Of a stretch of DNA of 64,000 nt, positions 26,085-35,425 are shown in pieces. The stretch's first letter is position 1. Every line of letters begins with the position of its first letter. The notes below the pieces were generated by a model, which was not told where the DNA came from, searched no databases, and saw nothing but the letters and a program-made list of their open reading frames with translations. The stretch is from Sphingobacterium pedocola. Lineage in GTDB: Bacteria; Bacteroidota; Bacteroidia; Sphingobacteriales; Sphingobacteriaceae. The position numbers and the translations under genes were made by a program. Where the stretch lies: positions 223,138 to 287,137 of the forward strand of contig NZ_MU158693.1 in assembly GCF_015209965.1 (NCBI RefSeq). Reading direction: 5' to 3'.

Positions 26085-27992
26085 TTATCCCAACACATTA
26101 CCAGTGAATCTCATTTTAATTCCTAACTGGAAATTTTGAATAGTTTTAAAAATTTCCTTTAACGTAACTCGCTCTATTTTGGTCAATCTTTCAATGGGAA
26201 TATAATTATCAGGCGTTTTCTTATCAATAATAATTTGGTTGGCTTGACTTTTTAAACGTAGTCCCATCAAATAGTAATAAGATTGCATAAGCTCATGCGA
26301 TTGTTGCTGGGTAAAGACATCCATTTGTGTTAAAACTTTGATACGCTCTCCCGTATTTTCTTCGAAGACTCTGTTTTGTAAGGCGTATACACGTACCAAG
26401 TCGACAATGGGGGTCATTGCATTTTTGATGTTAAACACTTCTGACTTACCAATCATTTGCGTCCTAATAGTATTAAAAAAGGTCAAAGGAGGTTCGTACT
26501 GTAGCGCGTTTTTCCCGATATGGGCAAAGAATCTACCCATTGGCTTTTGCAATTCGCTATCCAAAAAATCTTTTAATTGTGATATTATCGTATAATCTCC
26601 ATATAAAAAACGACAATCAAAAAAGGTAGAAAATTTAATCGCATTTTCAGGAACAGATTCTTCTATCCACTGCTTGTAATTGCGTTGCCAATGCGAGAGT
26701 GAATGTGTCCATTGTGGATTGCTGGCCATATATCCGCCTTTACAATACACAAAACCAATATCGTTCAATTGGTCCGAAACCCGCTTTGCAAACTCAAGGA
26801 AATATGTTCTCACCAATTCCCGTTGCTCATTCGCCTTATCCTCATAAATAATAGCATTATCTTGATCCGTTTTCAAGGTCTGCTCCTTTCTCCCTTCACT
26901 TCCTGTTACCATGAAGACAAATTTTGCTGGTGGTTCCCCCATCTCCCCGATTACTTTATCAATTACTTTAACAGCTATAGAATCCGCAATAGTTGTAATC
27001 ACCTGATTGACTATTTCGGCATGTACCCCTCTACCCAAAAGCTGGGTAACGATATGCGGCACGCGTTTCCATTTATCAGTAAGCTCCTGTACCGTTAAGG
27101 CTGATTTAACCGACTGTATAAAAACCAATGGCGATTGCGCGTGCTCACTCAGTAATCTATTTCTACTTAAAAACCCTACGTATTTCCCATTCTGTTCAAC
27201 CAATAGGTATTTTGTTTTTGTACGGAACATCATCAATACCGCATCGTAGAGGTAAGAGGTATGGGCTATAGATACAATCGGATTATCCATAATATTACCT
27301 ATTTTGCTGTTTGCATCCAAGCATTTAGCTACCACGTTGTCTCTTAGTGTCAGGTCCGTAACATACCCTACTATCGTCTCACTTTCATTTTTAACAAACA
27401 AACAACTTACTTTATTCTCTGCCATTAGCTTCGCAGCCTCAAAAATCGGCGTGTCAAAACTACACGATACAATGTCTTTATAGGCGATCCCTTCTATTTT
27501 TCTAGAGTAAAACTGTTCAGATGCAATATAACTTTCCTCAAACGAGGCTGGCTTTTTGAAGAAGTGGGCAAACTCTTCATCTAACATGCGCTTGCCAAAA
27601 TTAGTGGTATAGAACTGAAAAAAATCATCATATCCATTGCATAAATCCATAAAGTCTTTTCGGGGAAGACTATAAATCCGAGTACCTTTTTTAGCAATGA
27701 CAGATTTTAATGCTTTTGTACGATTTAACAAAACCGATATACCTCCGAAACAATACGGAGAATGATGTATCTCCACGGAACGTTTATTTTCCGCGGCATC
27801 GAAGAAAAATGTTTCAAATTCACCTGCGACTAGAATGTCTACGCCGATCATTTCTGTTATTTCCTGTCGATAAGCTAGCGTATCCTTTTTAAAAACAATT
27901 TCAGTTAACGCATCTGCTACGCTCTCTATCACTTCAATTGGTAGCGTATCGAATGGTCTGGTTTTTTTTAAGAGTTCAATCTTGTCTTTCAT
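26085..27992 (-). CDS. CNMP-CBS-DUF294 nucleotidyltransferase-like signalling protein
   Basis: A 635-residue cytoplasmic protein with four parts: a cyclic-nucleotide-binding-like beta-roll (about 1-125), two CBS domains (about 165-290), a GlnD-like nucleotidyltransferase domain with GSEGRKEQTLKTDQDN near 362 (the G-S and D-x-D type site), and a helical DUF294 C-terminal domain. Such proteins are thought to sense a nucleotide and modify a partner, but no activity is established. Its start lies 17 bases inside the end of the upstream exonuclease gene, so the two are translationally coupled. The stop is three bases from the photolyase stop on the other strand, leaving no room for a terminator. 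Confidence 0.85.
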   Translation of the reverse strand: MKDKIELLKKTRPFDTLPIEVIESVADALTEIVFKKDTLAYRQEITEMIGVDILVAGEFETFFFDAAENKRSVEIHHSPYCFGGISVLLNRTKALKSVIAKKGTRIYSLPRKDFMDLCNGYDDFFQFYTTNFGKRMLDEEFAHFFKKPASFEESYIASEQFYSRKIEGIAYKDIVSCSFDTPIFEAAKLMAENKVSCLFVKNESETIVGYVTDLTLRDNVVAKCLDANSKIGNIMDNPIVSIAHTSYLYDAVLMMFRTKTKYLLVEQNGKYVGFLSRNRLLSEHAQSPLVFIQSVKSALTVQELTDKWKRVPHIVTQLLGRGVHAEIVNQVITTIADSIAVKVIDKVIGEMGEPPAKFVFMVTGSEGRKEQTLKTDQDNAIIYEDKANEQRELVRTYFLEFAKRVSDQLNDIGFVYCKGGYMASNPQWTHSLSHWQRNYKQWIEESVPENAIKFSTFFDCRFLYGDYTIISQLKDFLDSELQKPMGRFFAHIGKNALQYEPPLTFFNTIRTQMIGKSEVFNIKNAMTPIVDLVRVYALQNRVFEENTGERIKVLTQMDVFTQQQSHELMQSYYYLMGLRLKSQANQIIIDKKTPDNYIPIERLTKIERVTLKEIFKTIQNFQLGIKMRFTGNVLG

Positions 27993-28689
27993 AGCATGTA
28001 AAAACGATTAATAAAAGAATTAGTAAAAATAAGATCAGCATGCCCCATCTATTTTCTGTTCTTCTAGTTGGCTTTTGCGGCGCAAAATACGATTGATGCG
28101 CGTCGATGATCTGATCGTTTATATCACCTCGTCTCACTAGTTCGAAAAAACTAGCCGCAGTAATTTCCACATCAACTATCGCATTATGTATATTGCTAAC
28201 AGACTGATCAAAAAGATAGGTGTACAATTCGGATAATCTTAAAAATTTAGCTCGTGGATTTTCAACATACTGCTTACTAGCAAGCATGGTGCAAAATAAC
28301 GGGTACCCATCTAAAGGACAGTATATACCAGATCTGTAAAAGTCCGCACTCAACATATGAAAATCTAATTCAATAAAATGTCCCACAAGAATAGGATCAT
28401 ATTTTTTGATATCATATGCGAGCTTATTCATTACCTTTTTTCTGCGCTGGCCATTTTGTTCCAAAAACTGATGGGTAATTCCATGTACTTTTAATGCTGA
28501 GGGGTCAATGCTAAAATCTTTTTCATTGATATAATAGTTTTCCCTTTTTATCTCTACCCCATTTTTATCAAAGATAATCCACGCAATTTGTATGGAAAAT
28601 GGCCAATTCCCTTTTAGCGAATAAGGTTGATCCCACCGCTTGGGAAGACCTGATGTTTCTGTGTCGACAAATAGAAAATAATTCTTCAA
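27976..28689 (-). CDS. Membrane-anchored DnaQ-type 3'-5' exonuclease
   Basis: A 237-residue DEDD-type exonuclease: FVDTETSG gives Asp9 and Glu11, GHFIELDFHML the third acidic residue near 106, and NIHNAIVDVEIT the His and Asp near 168-172. The C-terminus (about 213-232, GMLILFLLILLLIVF) is a single membrane helix, unusual for this family and placing the nuclease on the cytoplasmic face of the inner membrane. Translation begins with TTG; no ATG is available before the in-frame stop upstream. Overlap with the CNMP-CBS-DUF294 gene indicates a two-gene operon, an association also seen in other bacteria. Confidence 0.8.
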   Translation of the reverse strand: MKNYFLFVDTETSGLPKRWDQPYSLKGNWPFSIQIAWIIFDKNGVEIKRENYYINEKDFSIDPSALKVHGITHQFLEQNGQRRKKVMNKLAYDIKKYDPILVGHFIELDFHMLSADFYRSGIYCPLDGYPLFCTMLASKQYVENPRAKFLRLSELYTYLFDQSVSNIHNAIVDVEITAASFFELVRRGDINDQIIDAHQSYFAPQKPTRRTENRWGMLILFLLILLLIVFTCYERQD

Positions 28690-28899
28690 CGTTGATATGA
28701 TTTAAACCTCAATCCTTCTAATAAAGATAGGGATACCGGTACGCAATCAGAAATACAAATTGTGTATTCGAAAGCTACGTTCAATGAGAAGATTTTTTCC
28801 CTGTCTGTCACTTCTGGCATTACGAACTAAGCCGAACGGTATAGTTGTCAATTTTACAATTATATTTTCATAAAGTCAAATTTGTTTTTTTTTGCAACA

Positions 28900-28947
28900 A
28901 AAAAGTGAGTCCTCAAAATATTATATTATGAGATTTTGAACGACTCA
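28900..28947 (-). terminator. Imperfect hairpin followed by T-run on the minus strand
   Basis: TGAGTC(C)TCAAAAT at 28906-28919 pairs with ATTTTGAACGACTCA ending at 28947. On the minus strand the stem is followed by CTTTTTTG. It stands upstream of the exonuclease gene, so it may be a leader attenuator or stop antisense transcripts coming from sucA. Confidence 0.4.
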
Positions 28948-29032
28948 AATTCAGCCGGAAATATTGATTTATAATGACATTTTGAGCATACAAAATATTC
29001 AATTTCTCTAGCCAAAACTGCTTTATTATTTA

Positions 29033-29040
29033 TAACTTTG
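29033..29040 (+). promoter_or_regulatory. Probable -7 box of sucA
   Basis: TAACTTTG matches TAnnTTTG and would place the transcript start about 20 bases before the sucA ATG. The -33 element is weak. Confidence 0.45.
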
Positions 29041-29067
29041 GCGAATTCGATAGATTACAACAAATAA

Positions 29068-31806
29068 ATGGATAAATTGACATATTTGAGTAACGCCGAC
29101 TCAAGTTATATTGACGGGTTATATCAAACATACAAAGCTGATCCAAATTCGGTAGACTTTGGTTGGCAAAAGTTCTTTGAAGGTTTTGACTTTGGTCAGA
29201 AAGCGGAGGGCAGTTCTGTGGATGTAGAAAATGTCCCGGAACATGCTTTAAAAGAAATCAACGTATTAAATATGATTCACGGGTACAGAGATCGCGGTCA
29301 TTTGTTTACGGATACTAATCCAGTGCGCCAACGCCGCAAATACTACCCCGGAAAGGAATTGGAAACGTTCGGACTTTCTGAAGCTGATATGGATACCGTT
29401 TTTAATGCTGGGATTGAAATAGGCTTGGGACCCGCGAAATTACGTCAAATCCGCCAATTAATCGAAGATACATATTGCCGATCAATAGGAGTTGAATTCA
29501 AATATATCCGTAATCCTGAGAAAATGAAATGGCTGCAGGATAGAATGGAGGCCGATCGCAACCAGCCCAATTATACGAAGGAGCAGAAAAGCAGGATTCT
29601 ACAAAAAATAAATCGAGCCGTTGTATTTGAGAGTTTTCTAGGTACTAAATTTTTAGGTCAGAAGAGATTCTCTTTAGAAGGAGCTGAAAGCTTGATAGCA
29701 GCCCTTGATTCGGTTATTGAACAAGGAGCAAATCTTGGCATTCAAGAATTCATGATCGGTATGGCGCATCGCGGTCGTCTGAATGTATTGGCCAATATTA
29801 TGGGTAAACCTTACAAGACAATCTTTTCTGAATTTGAGGGTAAAATGTATGCTGAAGAAGATCCTGAATTACAATTCGGTGGCGATGTTAAATATCATTT
29901 AGGTTATTCTTCCGATATCAAAACAGATTCAGGTAAAACAATTCACTTAAGTCTCGCTCCAAACCCATCGCATTTAGAAACTGTCGATCCGATTGTCGAG
30001 GGGATGGTTCGTTCTAAAATCGATATGAAATACGACGGAGACTCTTCAAAGATTGCTCCGATTCTAATTCATGGTGATGCTGCTATCGCTGGTCAAGGCG
30101 TGGTGTATGAAGTGACTCAGATGTCTAAGCTGGAAGGCTACCGTGCAGGAGGTACCATTCATATTGTCATCAACAATCAAGTGGGTTTCACGACCAACTA
30201 TAAAGATGCCCGTTCGGGTACCTATTGTACAGATGTCGCAAAAATTACTTCTTCTCCTGTATTCCACGTAAACGGTGATGATGCAGAAGCAGTTGTTTAT
30301 GCGATTAATCTCGCGGTAGAGTACCGTCAAAAGTACAAAACTGATGTTTTCATCGATTTATTGTGTTACCGTCGTTATGGACACAATGAAGCGGATGAAC
30401 CTAAGTTTACGCAACCGTTGCTATACAAAGCTATCGAGAAACATGCGAATCCGAAGGAAGTATATGCTAAAAGATTAATCAGTGATGGTACAATTGACGC
30501 TACTTATTCGAAAGAAGTAGAAAAAGAATTCAAAGATTATCTTCAAACACAACTGGATGCGGCTAAGAAGGTCATCAATCTTGAAGAGGAAGTTCCAATG
30601 TTTGGTGGAGCTTGGAAGGGGTTATACCCCGCTAAAAAAGCTGACATTTGGAAAACGGCCGATACTGCAGTTTCATCTGAAACGTTCTTAGATCTAGCAA
30701 AAAAAATTACGGCTCTTCCAAAAGATAAAAAGTTCTTCCGCAAGATTTCCAAATTATTTGAAGATCGTGCAACTATGATCGAAAAAGACTCATACGATTG
30801 GGCGATGGGAGAATTGATGGCTTATGCCACTTTATTGAATGAAGGTAAGCGTGTACGTATCTCCGGACAGGATGTTCAAAGAGGTACATTTTCACATCGT
30901 CATGCTGTATTGACGCTGGAAGATTCCGAAGAGAAATATGTACCTCTGGCTCAAGTGAATGGCGGAGAAAAATTCAATATTTACAACTCTTTACTGTCAG
31001 AATATGCTGTCCTTGGATTTGAATACGGATATGCATCGGCTAATCCACAATCTTTAACCGTTTGGGAAGCACAGTTTGGAGATTTTTACAACGGCGCTCA
31101 AATCATCGTCGACCAGTATTTGAGTAGTGCGGAGACAAAATGGAAACGTTCAAACGGTTTGGTCATGATGCTTCCACATGGTATGGAGGGACAAGGACCG
31201 GAACACTCTTCAGCACGTATCGAACGTTTCTTAGAATTGTGTGCTAATGACAACATGGTGTTGGCCAACTGTACTACCCCAGCTAACTATTTTCATTTAT
31301 TAAGACGTCAATTGGTACGCGATTTCCGTAAACCGCTGATCGTTTTTACACCAAAAAGTTTATTACGTCATCCAAGAGTGGTTTCATCAATAGACGATTT
31401 CACAAAAACTACTTTTCAAGAAGTAATTGATGACAACAATGTAAAAGCACCTTCGGTAAAACGCGTGTTATTCTGTTCTGGAAAAATCTATTACGATTTA
31501 CTTGAGAAGCAACAAAATGAAAAACGTACAGACGTGGCTGTAATTCGTATTGAGCAACTATTCCCTACGCCCGTTAAAGCATTGGAAGCTATTCGCAAAA
31601 AATACAGCAAAGCAAAAGAATTTATTTGGGTACAGGAAGAAAATGAAAATATGGGTGCGTGGCCTTACTACTGTCGTAAGTTGCGAAAAACAAACATCGA
31701 ATTTACAGATGTCATCGCACGTACCGAAAGTGGTAGCACCGCGACAGGGTATATGAAAAAACACGTGGCACAACAAGAAGCAATAATTAATAAATCATTT
31801 GAATAA
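29068..31806 (+). CDS. sucA: 2-oxoglutarate dehydrogenase E1 component
   Basis: A 912-residue thiamine-diphosphate enzyme of the TCA cycle, decarboxylating 2-oxoglutarate and succinylating the lipoyl arm of E2. The N-terminal YLSNADSSYIDGLYQTYKADPNSVDFGWQKFF helix that binds the complex core is present, followed by MAHRGRLNVLAN, HGDAAIAGQG (diphosphate/Mg site), RYGHNEADEP and, in the C-terminal half, GTFSHRHAVL and HGMEGQGPEHSSAR. Length and motif order match E1o rather than pyruvate E1. The E2 gene follows after 210 bases that contain a dispersed repeat; the two are probably co-expressed. The E3 gene is not in the window. Confidence 0.95.
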   Translation: MDKLTYLSNADSSYIDGLYQTYKADPNSVDFGWQKFFEGFDFGQKAEGSSVDVENVPEHALKEINVLNMIHGYRDRGHLFTDTNPVRQRRKYYPGKELETFGLSEADMDTVFNAGIEIGLGPAKLRQIRQLIEDTYCRSIGVEFKYIRNPEKMKWLQDRMEADRNQPNYTKEQKSRILQKINRAVVFESFLGTKFLGQKRFSLEGAESLIAALDSVIEQGANLGIQEFMIGMAHRGRLNVLANIMGKPYKTIFSEFEGKMYAEEDPELQFGGDVKYHLGYSSDIKTDSGKTIHLSLAPNPSHLETVDPIVEGMVRSKIDMKYDGDSSKIAPILIHGDAAIAGQGVVYEVTQMSKLEGYRAGGTIHIVINNQVGFTTNYKDARSGTYCTDVAKITSSPVFHVNGDDAEAVVYAINLAVEYRQKYKTDVFIDLLCYRRYGHNEADEPKFTQPLLYKAIEKHANPKEVYAKRLISDGTIDATYSKEVEKEFKDYLQTQLDAAKKVINLEEEVPMFGGAWKGLYPAKKADIWKTADTAVSSETFLDLAKKITALPKDKKFFRKISKLFEDRATMIEKDSYDWAMGELMAYATLLNEGKRVRISGQDVQRGTFSHRHAVLTLEDSEEKYVPLAQVNGGEKFNIYNSLLSEYAVLGFEYGYASANPQSLTVWEAQFGDFYNGAQIIVDQYLSSAETKWKRSNGLVMMLPHGMEGQGPEHSSARIERFLELCANDNMVLANCTTPANYFHLLRRQLVRDFRKPLIVFTPKSLLRHPRVVSSIDDFTKTTFQEVIDDNNVKAPSVKRVLFCSGKIYYDLLEKQQNEKRTDVAVIRIEQLFPTPVKALEAIRKKYSKAKEFIWVQEENENMGAWPYYCRKLRKTNIEFTDVIARTESGSTATGYMKKHVAQQEAIINKSFE

Positions 31807-31913
31807 ACAGTATATTAAACCCTAATGTCGTATATTTCTTCGGTAAACTAAGTACTCAAAAACAGAGGAGAATCGCTCTCACCTAAGGCGAGGGTCCTTA
31901 CCGAAGGTAAACC

Positions 31914-31977
31914 GATAAATTTGTATTTATATTCAGCGCAATTATAATTGCATATAAAAGCAAATTTATCTAAGTTT
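31914..31977 (+). repeat. 64-bp dispersed repeat, copy 1 (before sucB)
   Basis: A 64-bp element bounded by GATAAATTTG (31914-31923) and its complement CAAATTTATC (31961-31970), followed by TAAGTTT. It differs from the copy at 36473-36536 at only five positions. Both copies are immediately upstream of a plus-strand gene. TAAATTTG inside the left end matches the -7 consensus TAnnTTTG, so the element may carry a promoter. Confidence 0.75.
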
Positions 31978-32016
31978 AAAACATATATATAAAGTTGGTT
32001 TTACAGAAATAGATAT

Positions 32017-33252
32017 ATGAGCTTAGAAATCAAAGTACCTACGGTAGGTGAATCGATCACCGAAGTAACATTAGCGCAATGGCTAAAGCAAGATGGCGAC
32101 TACGTCGAAATGGACGAAAATATTGCCGAATTGGAATCAGACAAAGCTACATTTGAATTACCTGCCGAAAAAGCAGGTGTATTAAAAATCATTGCTCAAG
32201 AAGGTGATACTTTAGAAATTGGTGCAGTGGTATGTACGATCGAGGATGGTGAAGCTCCAGCATCTGGCGCTGAAAAACCAGTTGCAGAAGCGCCAGCAAA
32301 ACAAGAATCAAGTGCTCCAACGCAGGATGCTTCTGAAAACCCAGACTCATATGCCGCCGGAACAGCTTCTCCTGCCGCAGCTAAAATATTAAGAGAGAAA
32401 GGAATCGATGCGTCTACGATCAAGGGAACTGGCAAAGATGGCCGTATTACCAAAGAAGATGCAGAAAAAGCACAATCGGTCCCTGCCGCTCCAAAAACAG
32501 ATTCTAAACCTGCTGCTAGTGCTGCAACAGCAGCTCCTGCGGTAGCCGGTGCACGTAACGAACGTCGTGAGAAAATGACTTCATTACGTAAAACCATTGC
32601 AAAACGCTTGGTATCCGTTAAAAATGAAACGGCTATGTTAACCACTTTTAACGAGGTAAACATGCAACCAATCATGGATTTGCGGGCTAAATATAAAGAC
32701 TCTTTCAAAGAGAAACACGGAATCGGTCTTGGTTTCATGTCTTTCTTTACAAAAGCGGTGACTACAGCCCTAAAAGAATGGCCTGCAGTAAATGCACGTA
32801 TTGAGGAAAACGAATTGGTATATTCTGACTTTGCGGATATTTCCATTGCGGTTTCGGCACCCAAAGGTTTGGTCGTTCCTGTAATTCGTAATGCCGACGC
32901 TATGTCATTGCATGAAATAGAAAAAGCTATCGCTGCGTTAGCTGGAAAAGCTCGAGACAACAAGTTGACCATCGAAGAAATGACGGGAGGAACATTTACC
33001 ATCACAAATGGCGGTGTATTTGGATCGATGATGTCTACTCCTATTATCAATGCACCACAATCAGCAATATTGGGTATGCACAACATTATACAGCGCCCTG
33101 TAGCAGAAAATGGCCAGGTGGTGATTCGCCCGATGATGTACATTGCATTATCTTATGATCATCGCGTTATTGACGGCCGTGAGTCAGTAAGCTTCTTGGT
33201 ACGAGTAAAACAGCTATTAGAAGACCCTGCGAGATTATTATTGGAAGTATAA
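32017..33252 (+). CDS. sucB: Dihydrolipoamide succinyltransferase (E2 of 2-oxoglutarate dehydrogenase)
   Basis: A 411-residue E2 subunit with one lipoyl domain (lipoyl lysine Lys43 in ELESDKATFE), an alanine/proline-rich linker, an E3/E1-binding domain (SPAAAKILREKGIDASTIKGTGKDGRI, about 116-150) and the catalytic acyltransferase domain ending with the DHRVIDGR motif carrying the active-site His and Asp. The EVTLAQWLKQDGDYV opening is typical of succinyl- rather than acetyltransferases. It follows sucA and ends in a terminator. A dispersed repeat in the 210-base gap suggests it can also be transcribed from its own start. Confidence 0.95.
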   Translation: MSLEIKVPTVGESITEVTLAQWLKQDGDYVEMDENIAELESDKATFELPAEKAGVLKIIAQEGDTLEIGAVVCTIEDGEAPASGAEKPVAEAPAKQESSAPTQDASENPDSYAAGTASPAAAKILREKGIDASTIKGTGKDGRITKEDAEKAQSVPAAPKTDSKPAASAATAAPAVAGARNERREKMTSLRKTIAKRLVSVKNETAMLTTFNEVNMQPIMDLRAKYKDSFKEKHGIGLGFMSFFTKAVTTALKEWPAVNARIEENELVYSDFADISIAVSAPKGLVVPVIRNADAMSLHEIEKAIAALAGKARDNKLTIEEMTGGTFTITNGGVFGSMMSTPIINAPQSAILGMHNIIQRPVAENGQVVIRPMMYIALSYDHRVIDGRESVSFLVRVKQLLEDPARLLLEV

Positions 33253-33274
33253 CTAAGATTTTATATATCTTTGA

Positions 33275-33302
33275 GGCTACCTACAATTAGGTAGCCTTTT
33301 TT
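33275..33302 (+). terminator. Terminator after sucB
   Basis: Eight-bp stem GGCTACCT / AGGTAGCC (33275-33282 with 33289-33296) and six T. It ends seven bases before the gtrA-family start. Confidence 0.88.
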
Positions 33303-33308
33303 ATCTTT

Positions 33309-33710
33309 ATGCAAATAGATCAACAACTCATCATCAAGTTTCTCATGTTCTCCATGGTCGGAGCATCGGGTGTACTTGTTGATTTTTCTATTACATGGTT
33401 ATGCAAAGAGAGAGCAAAAATTCACAAATATGTGGCGAATTCCTTCGGTTTTATCATTGCTACCATCAGCAACTACCTGCTAAATAGATATTGGACCTTC
33501 TATACGGAAAATGCCCAGGCAAAATTTGTAGAATTTTCCAAATTCTTCTTTATTGCCATAGTCGGGTTAGCAATAAATAATGCAATATTGTATTTCTTTC
33601 ACGAAAAATTGAAATGGAATTTCTATTTGTCCAAGTTAGTTGCTATAGGCATCGTATCCATCTGGAATTTTTCTTTTAATTATCTTTATACTTTCACGGC
33701 AGTATCTTAA
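33309..33710 (+). CDS. GtrA-family membrane protein
   Basis: A 133-residue protein with four membrane helices and the GtrA/DPMS-like pattern: FLMFSMVGASGVLVDFSITWL, then the loop NSFGFIIATISNYLLNRYWTF, and a final helix with NFSFNYLYTF. GtrA proteins are proposed to help flip or use polyprenyl-phosphate sugars for surface glycosylation. Its stop overlaps the next start by one base (TAATG), so it is coupled to a GT39 glycosyltransferase that would need a polyprenyl-phosphate sugar donor, a natural match. Confidence 0.82.
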   Translation: MQIDQQLIIKFLMFSMVGASGVLVDFSITWLCKERAKIHKYVANSFGFIIATISNYLLNRYWTFYTENAQAKFVEFSKFFFIAIVGLAINNAILYFFHEKLKWNFYLSKLVAIGIVSIWNFSFNYLYTFTAVS

Positions 33711-35425
33711 TGGCATCATTCATCAAGAATTTCAAAATCCAGCATTTTCTACTGTTTTGGCTTCTTATAAACTTGATTCAGGGTACATTTATGGAGCTCC
33801 ATGTAGACGAAGCCTACTATTGGATATATAATAAGTTTCTGGATTGGGGGTACTACGACCATCCTCCGATGGTAGCCATTTTTATAAAAATTGGTACATA
33901 TTTCACGCAGTCACCACTTGGGGTACGAATCATCAGTATCTTTAGCAATGTATGTGCTATTTATTTTCTCTGGCAGATTGTAAGACCCTATGCCGATAAC
34001 GTTTGGCTTTTTGCCTGTTTATATTGTAGCTTCGTCATATTTCACGTATATGGCTTTATTAATTCCCCGGATAGCCCGCTCCTGTTCTTCGCCATCCTCT
34101 ATTTCTATTTTTTAAAAGGATATCTCCACGAAAAACGATTCAACATCCAGACTGTCCTGTGTCTTTCGTTAGTCATTACTGGTTTGTTGTACAGTAAGTA
34201 TCACGGAATTCTACTTTTGTTCTTCACGATTCTTGCAGATTGGAAATTACTGAAGAGACCTTCCTTTTGGTCTATTGTGCTCTTTTCTTTGGCGCTATAT
34301 CTGCCGCATATATTATGGCAAATCAAGAATGATTACCCGTCTATCCAGTTCCACGTATTTGAAAGAAACGCCAGGGAATATAAGGTGTCATTCACATTGG
34401 ATTATCTACTGAGTCTTATTCTTGTGGTGGGGCCATTATCCGGTTGGTATTTGTATTATCGGTTTTTCGGGCTAAAAAATGAGGACACTTTTGTACGAAT
34501 ATTAAAATTCGTCTTTTGGGGATTTTTAATTTTCTTTTTCCTCTCCTCTTTCAAAAGCCGTGTACAGGCGCAATGGGTTTTATTGGCTTATATCCCTTTA
34601 TTTATAGTAGGTTATATTGCGCTAGCAAGATATCAGATTCCCAAATGGTTTTATACATTATTATATATCACCGTTGCACTGATTATGGTTATTCGATTCG
34701 CCCTTGTCGTTCCTATTCCCGCCTTACAAAAGATCAAGGCAGTGAGCGTGTATTGGGGACATGCTGATCTTGCAAGCCAAATAAAAGAAAAAGCCAAAGG
34801 CAGATACCTTATTTTTGACAATGGATTTCAGGATGCGTCATCTTATAATTTTTATACGAATACCGTAACGGCCTTGTCCTATAATCCGCGTACTTATCGT
34901 AAAACCCAGTACGATTATTGGCCGATAGAAGATAGCCTGCGCAACAAAAATGTCTATTTTGTCAGACCCTATTCCTTTGAAACGATTGAACAAGATACCA
35001 TAACATCCGAGTTGCGTGGCACCTGGTATGGTATCAACATCGATACGGTTCGTTTATATCAAAAGGTAGAAATTTCATGCGATAATCTTCCTGACACCAT
35101 ACAACAAGGTAAGAAATATCAAATCACGCTTTCCATCACTAACCCGTATGACGAAGAAATAACATTCAACAATGCGGAACGTAAATGGCCTCTATTTTTT
35201 GAATATGGGTACACGAAGTATGTCTATGAATCTGGGGAGTTTTTCGAGTTTGACGAAGGTTATCATGTTTTAAAAATTGCACCGAAGCAAACAAAACATA
35301 TCCAGGTAACGATTACTGCACCTTCTGAATTGGGTGAAAGATTAATTATGTTTTCCTTGCGAACCGATCCTTTTATCGGTCCGCGTAATAGTAAAAAATA
35401 TCCGATATATGTTACTGAAAATTAA
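33710..35425 (+). CDS. GT39/ArnT-like membrane glycosyltransferase
   Basis: A 571-residue protein with about ten membrane helices followed by a soluble C-terminal region (about 375-571). The first extracytoplasmic loop has the acidic GT-C signature HVDEAYYW and then WGYYDHPPMVA, as in dolichol-phosphate-mannose mannosyltransferases and ArnT. It should transfer a sugar from a polyprenyl-phosphate donor on the periplasmic side; the acceptor is unknown. The C-terminal part contains a beta-rich segment (TIQQGKKYQITLSITNPYDEE) that looks immunoglobulin-like. It overlaps the upstream gtrA gene by one base and the downstream gene by 17. Confidence 0.8.
   Translation: MASFIKNFKIQHFLLFWLLINLIQGTFMELHVDEAYYWIYNKFLDWGYYDHPPMVAIFIKIGTYFTQSPLGVRIISIFSNVCAIYFLWQIVRPYADNVWLFACLYCSFVIFHVYGFINSPDSPLLFFAILYFYFLKGYLHEKRFNIQTVLCLSLVITGLLYSKYHGILLLFFTILADWKLLKRPSFWSIVLFSLALYLPHILWQIKNDYPSIQFHVFERNAREYKVSFTLDYLLSLILVVGPLSGWYLYYRFFGLKNEDTFVRILKFVFWGFLIFFFLSSFKSRVQAQWVLLAYIPLFIVGYIALARYQIPKWFYTLLYITVALIMVIRFALVVPIPALQKIKAVSVYWGHADLASQIKEKAKGRYLIFDNGFQDASSYNFYTNTVTALSYNPRTYRKTQYDYWPIEDSLRNKNVYFVRPYSFETIEQDTITSELRGTWYGINIDTVRLYQKVEISCDNLPDTIQQGKKYQITLSITNPYDEEITFNNAERKWPLFFEYGYTKYVYESGEFFEFDEGYHVLKIAPKQTKHIQVTITAPSELGERLIMFSLRTDPFIGPRNSKKYPIYVTEN

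Noticed and set aside
32196..33143. 315-codon open frame antisense to sucB
   Set aside because: It mirrors sucB, whose lipoyl, binding and catalytic motifs are complete; the antisense product has no recognisable motif.
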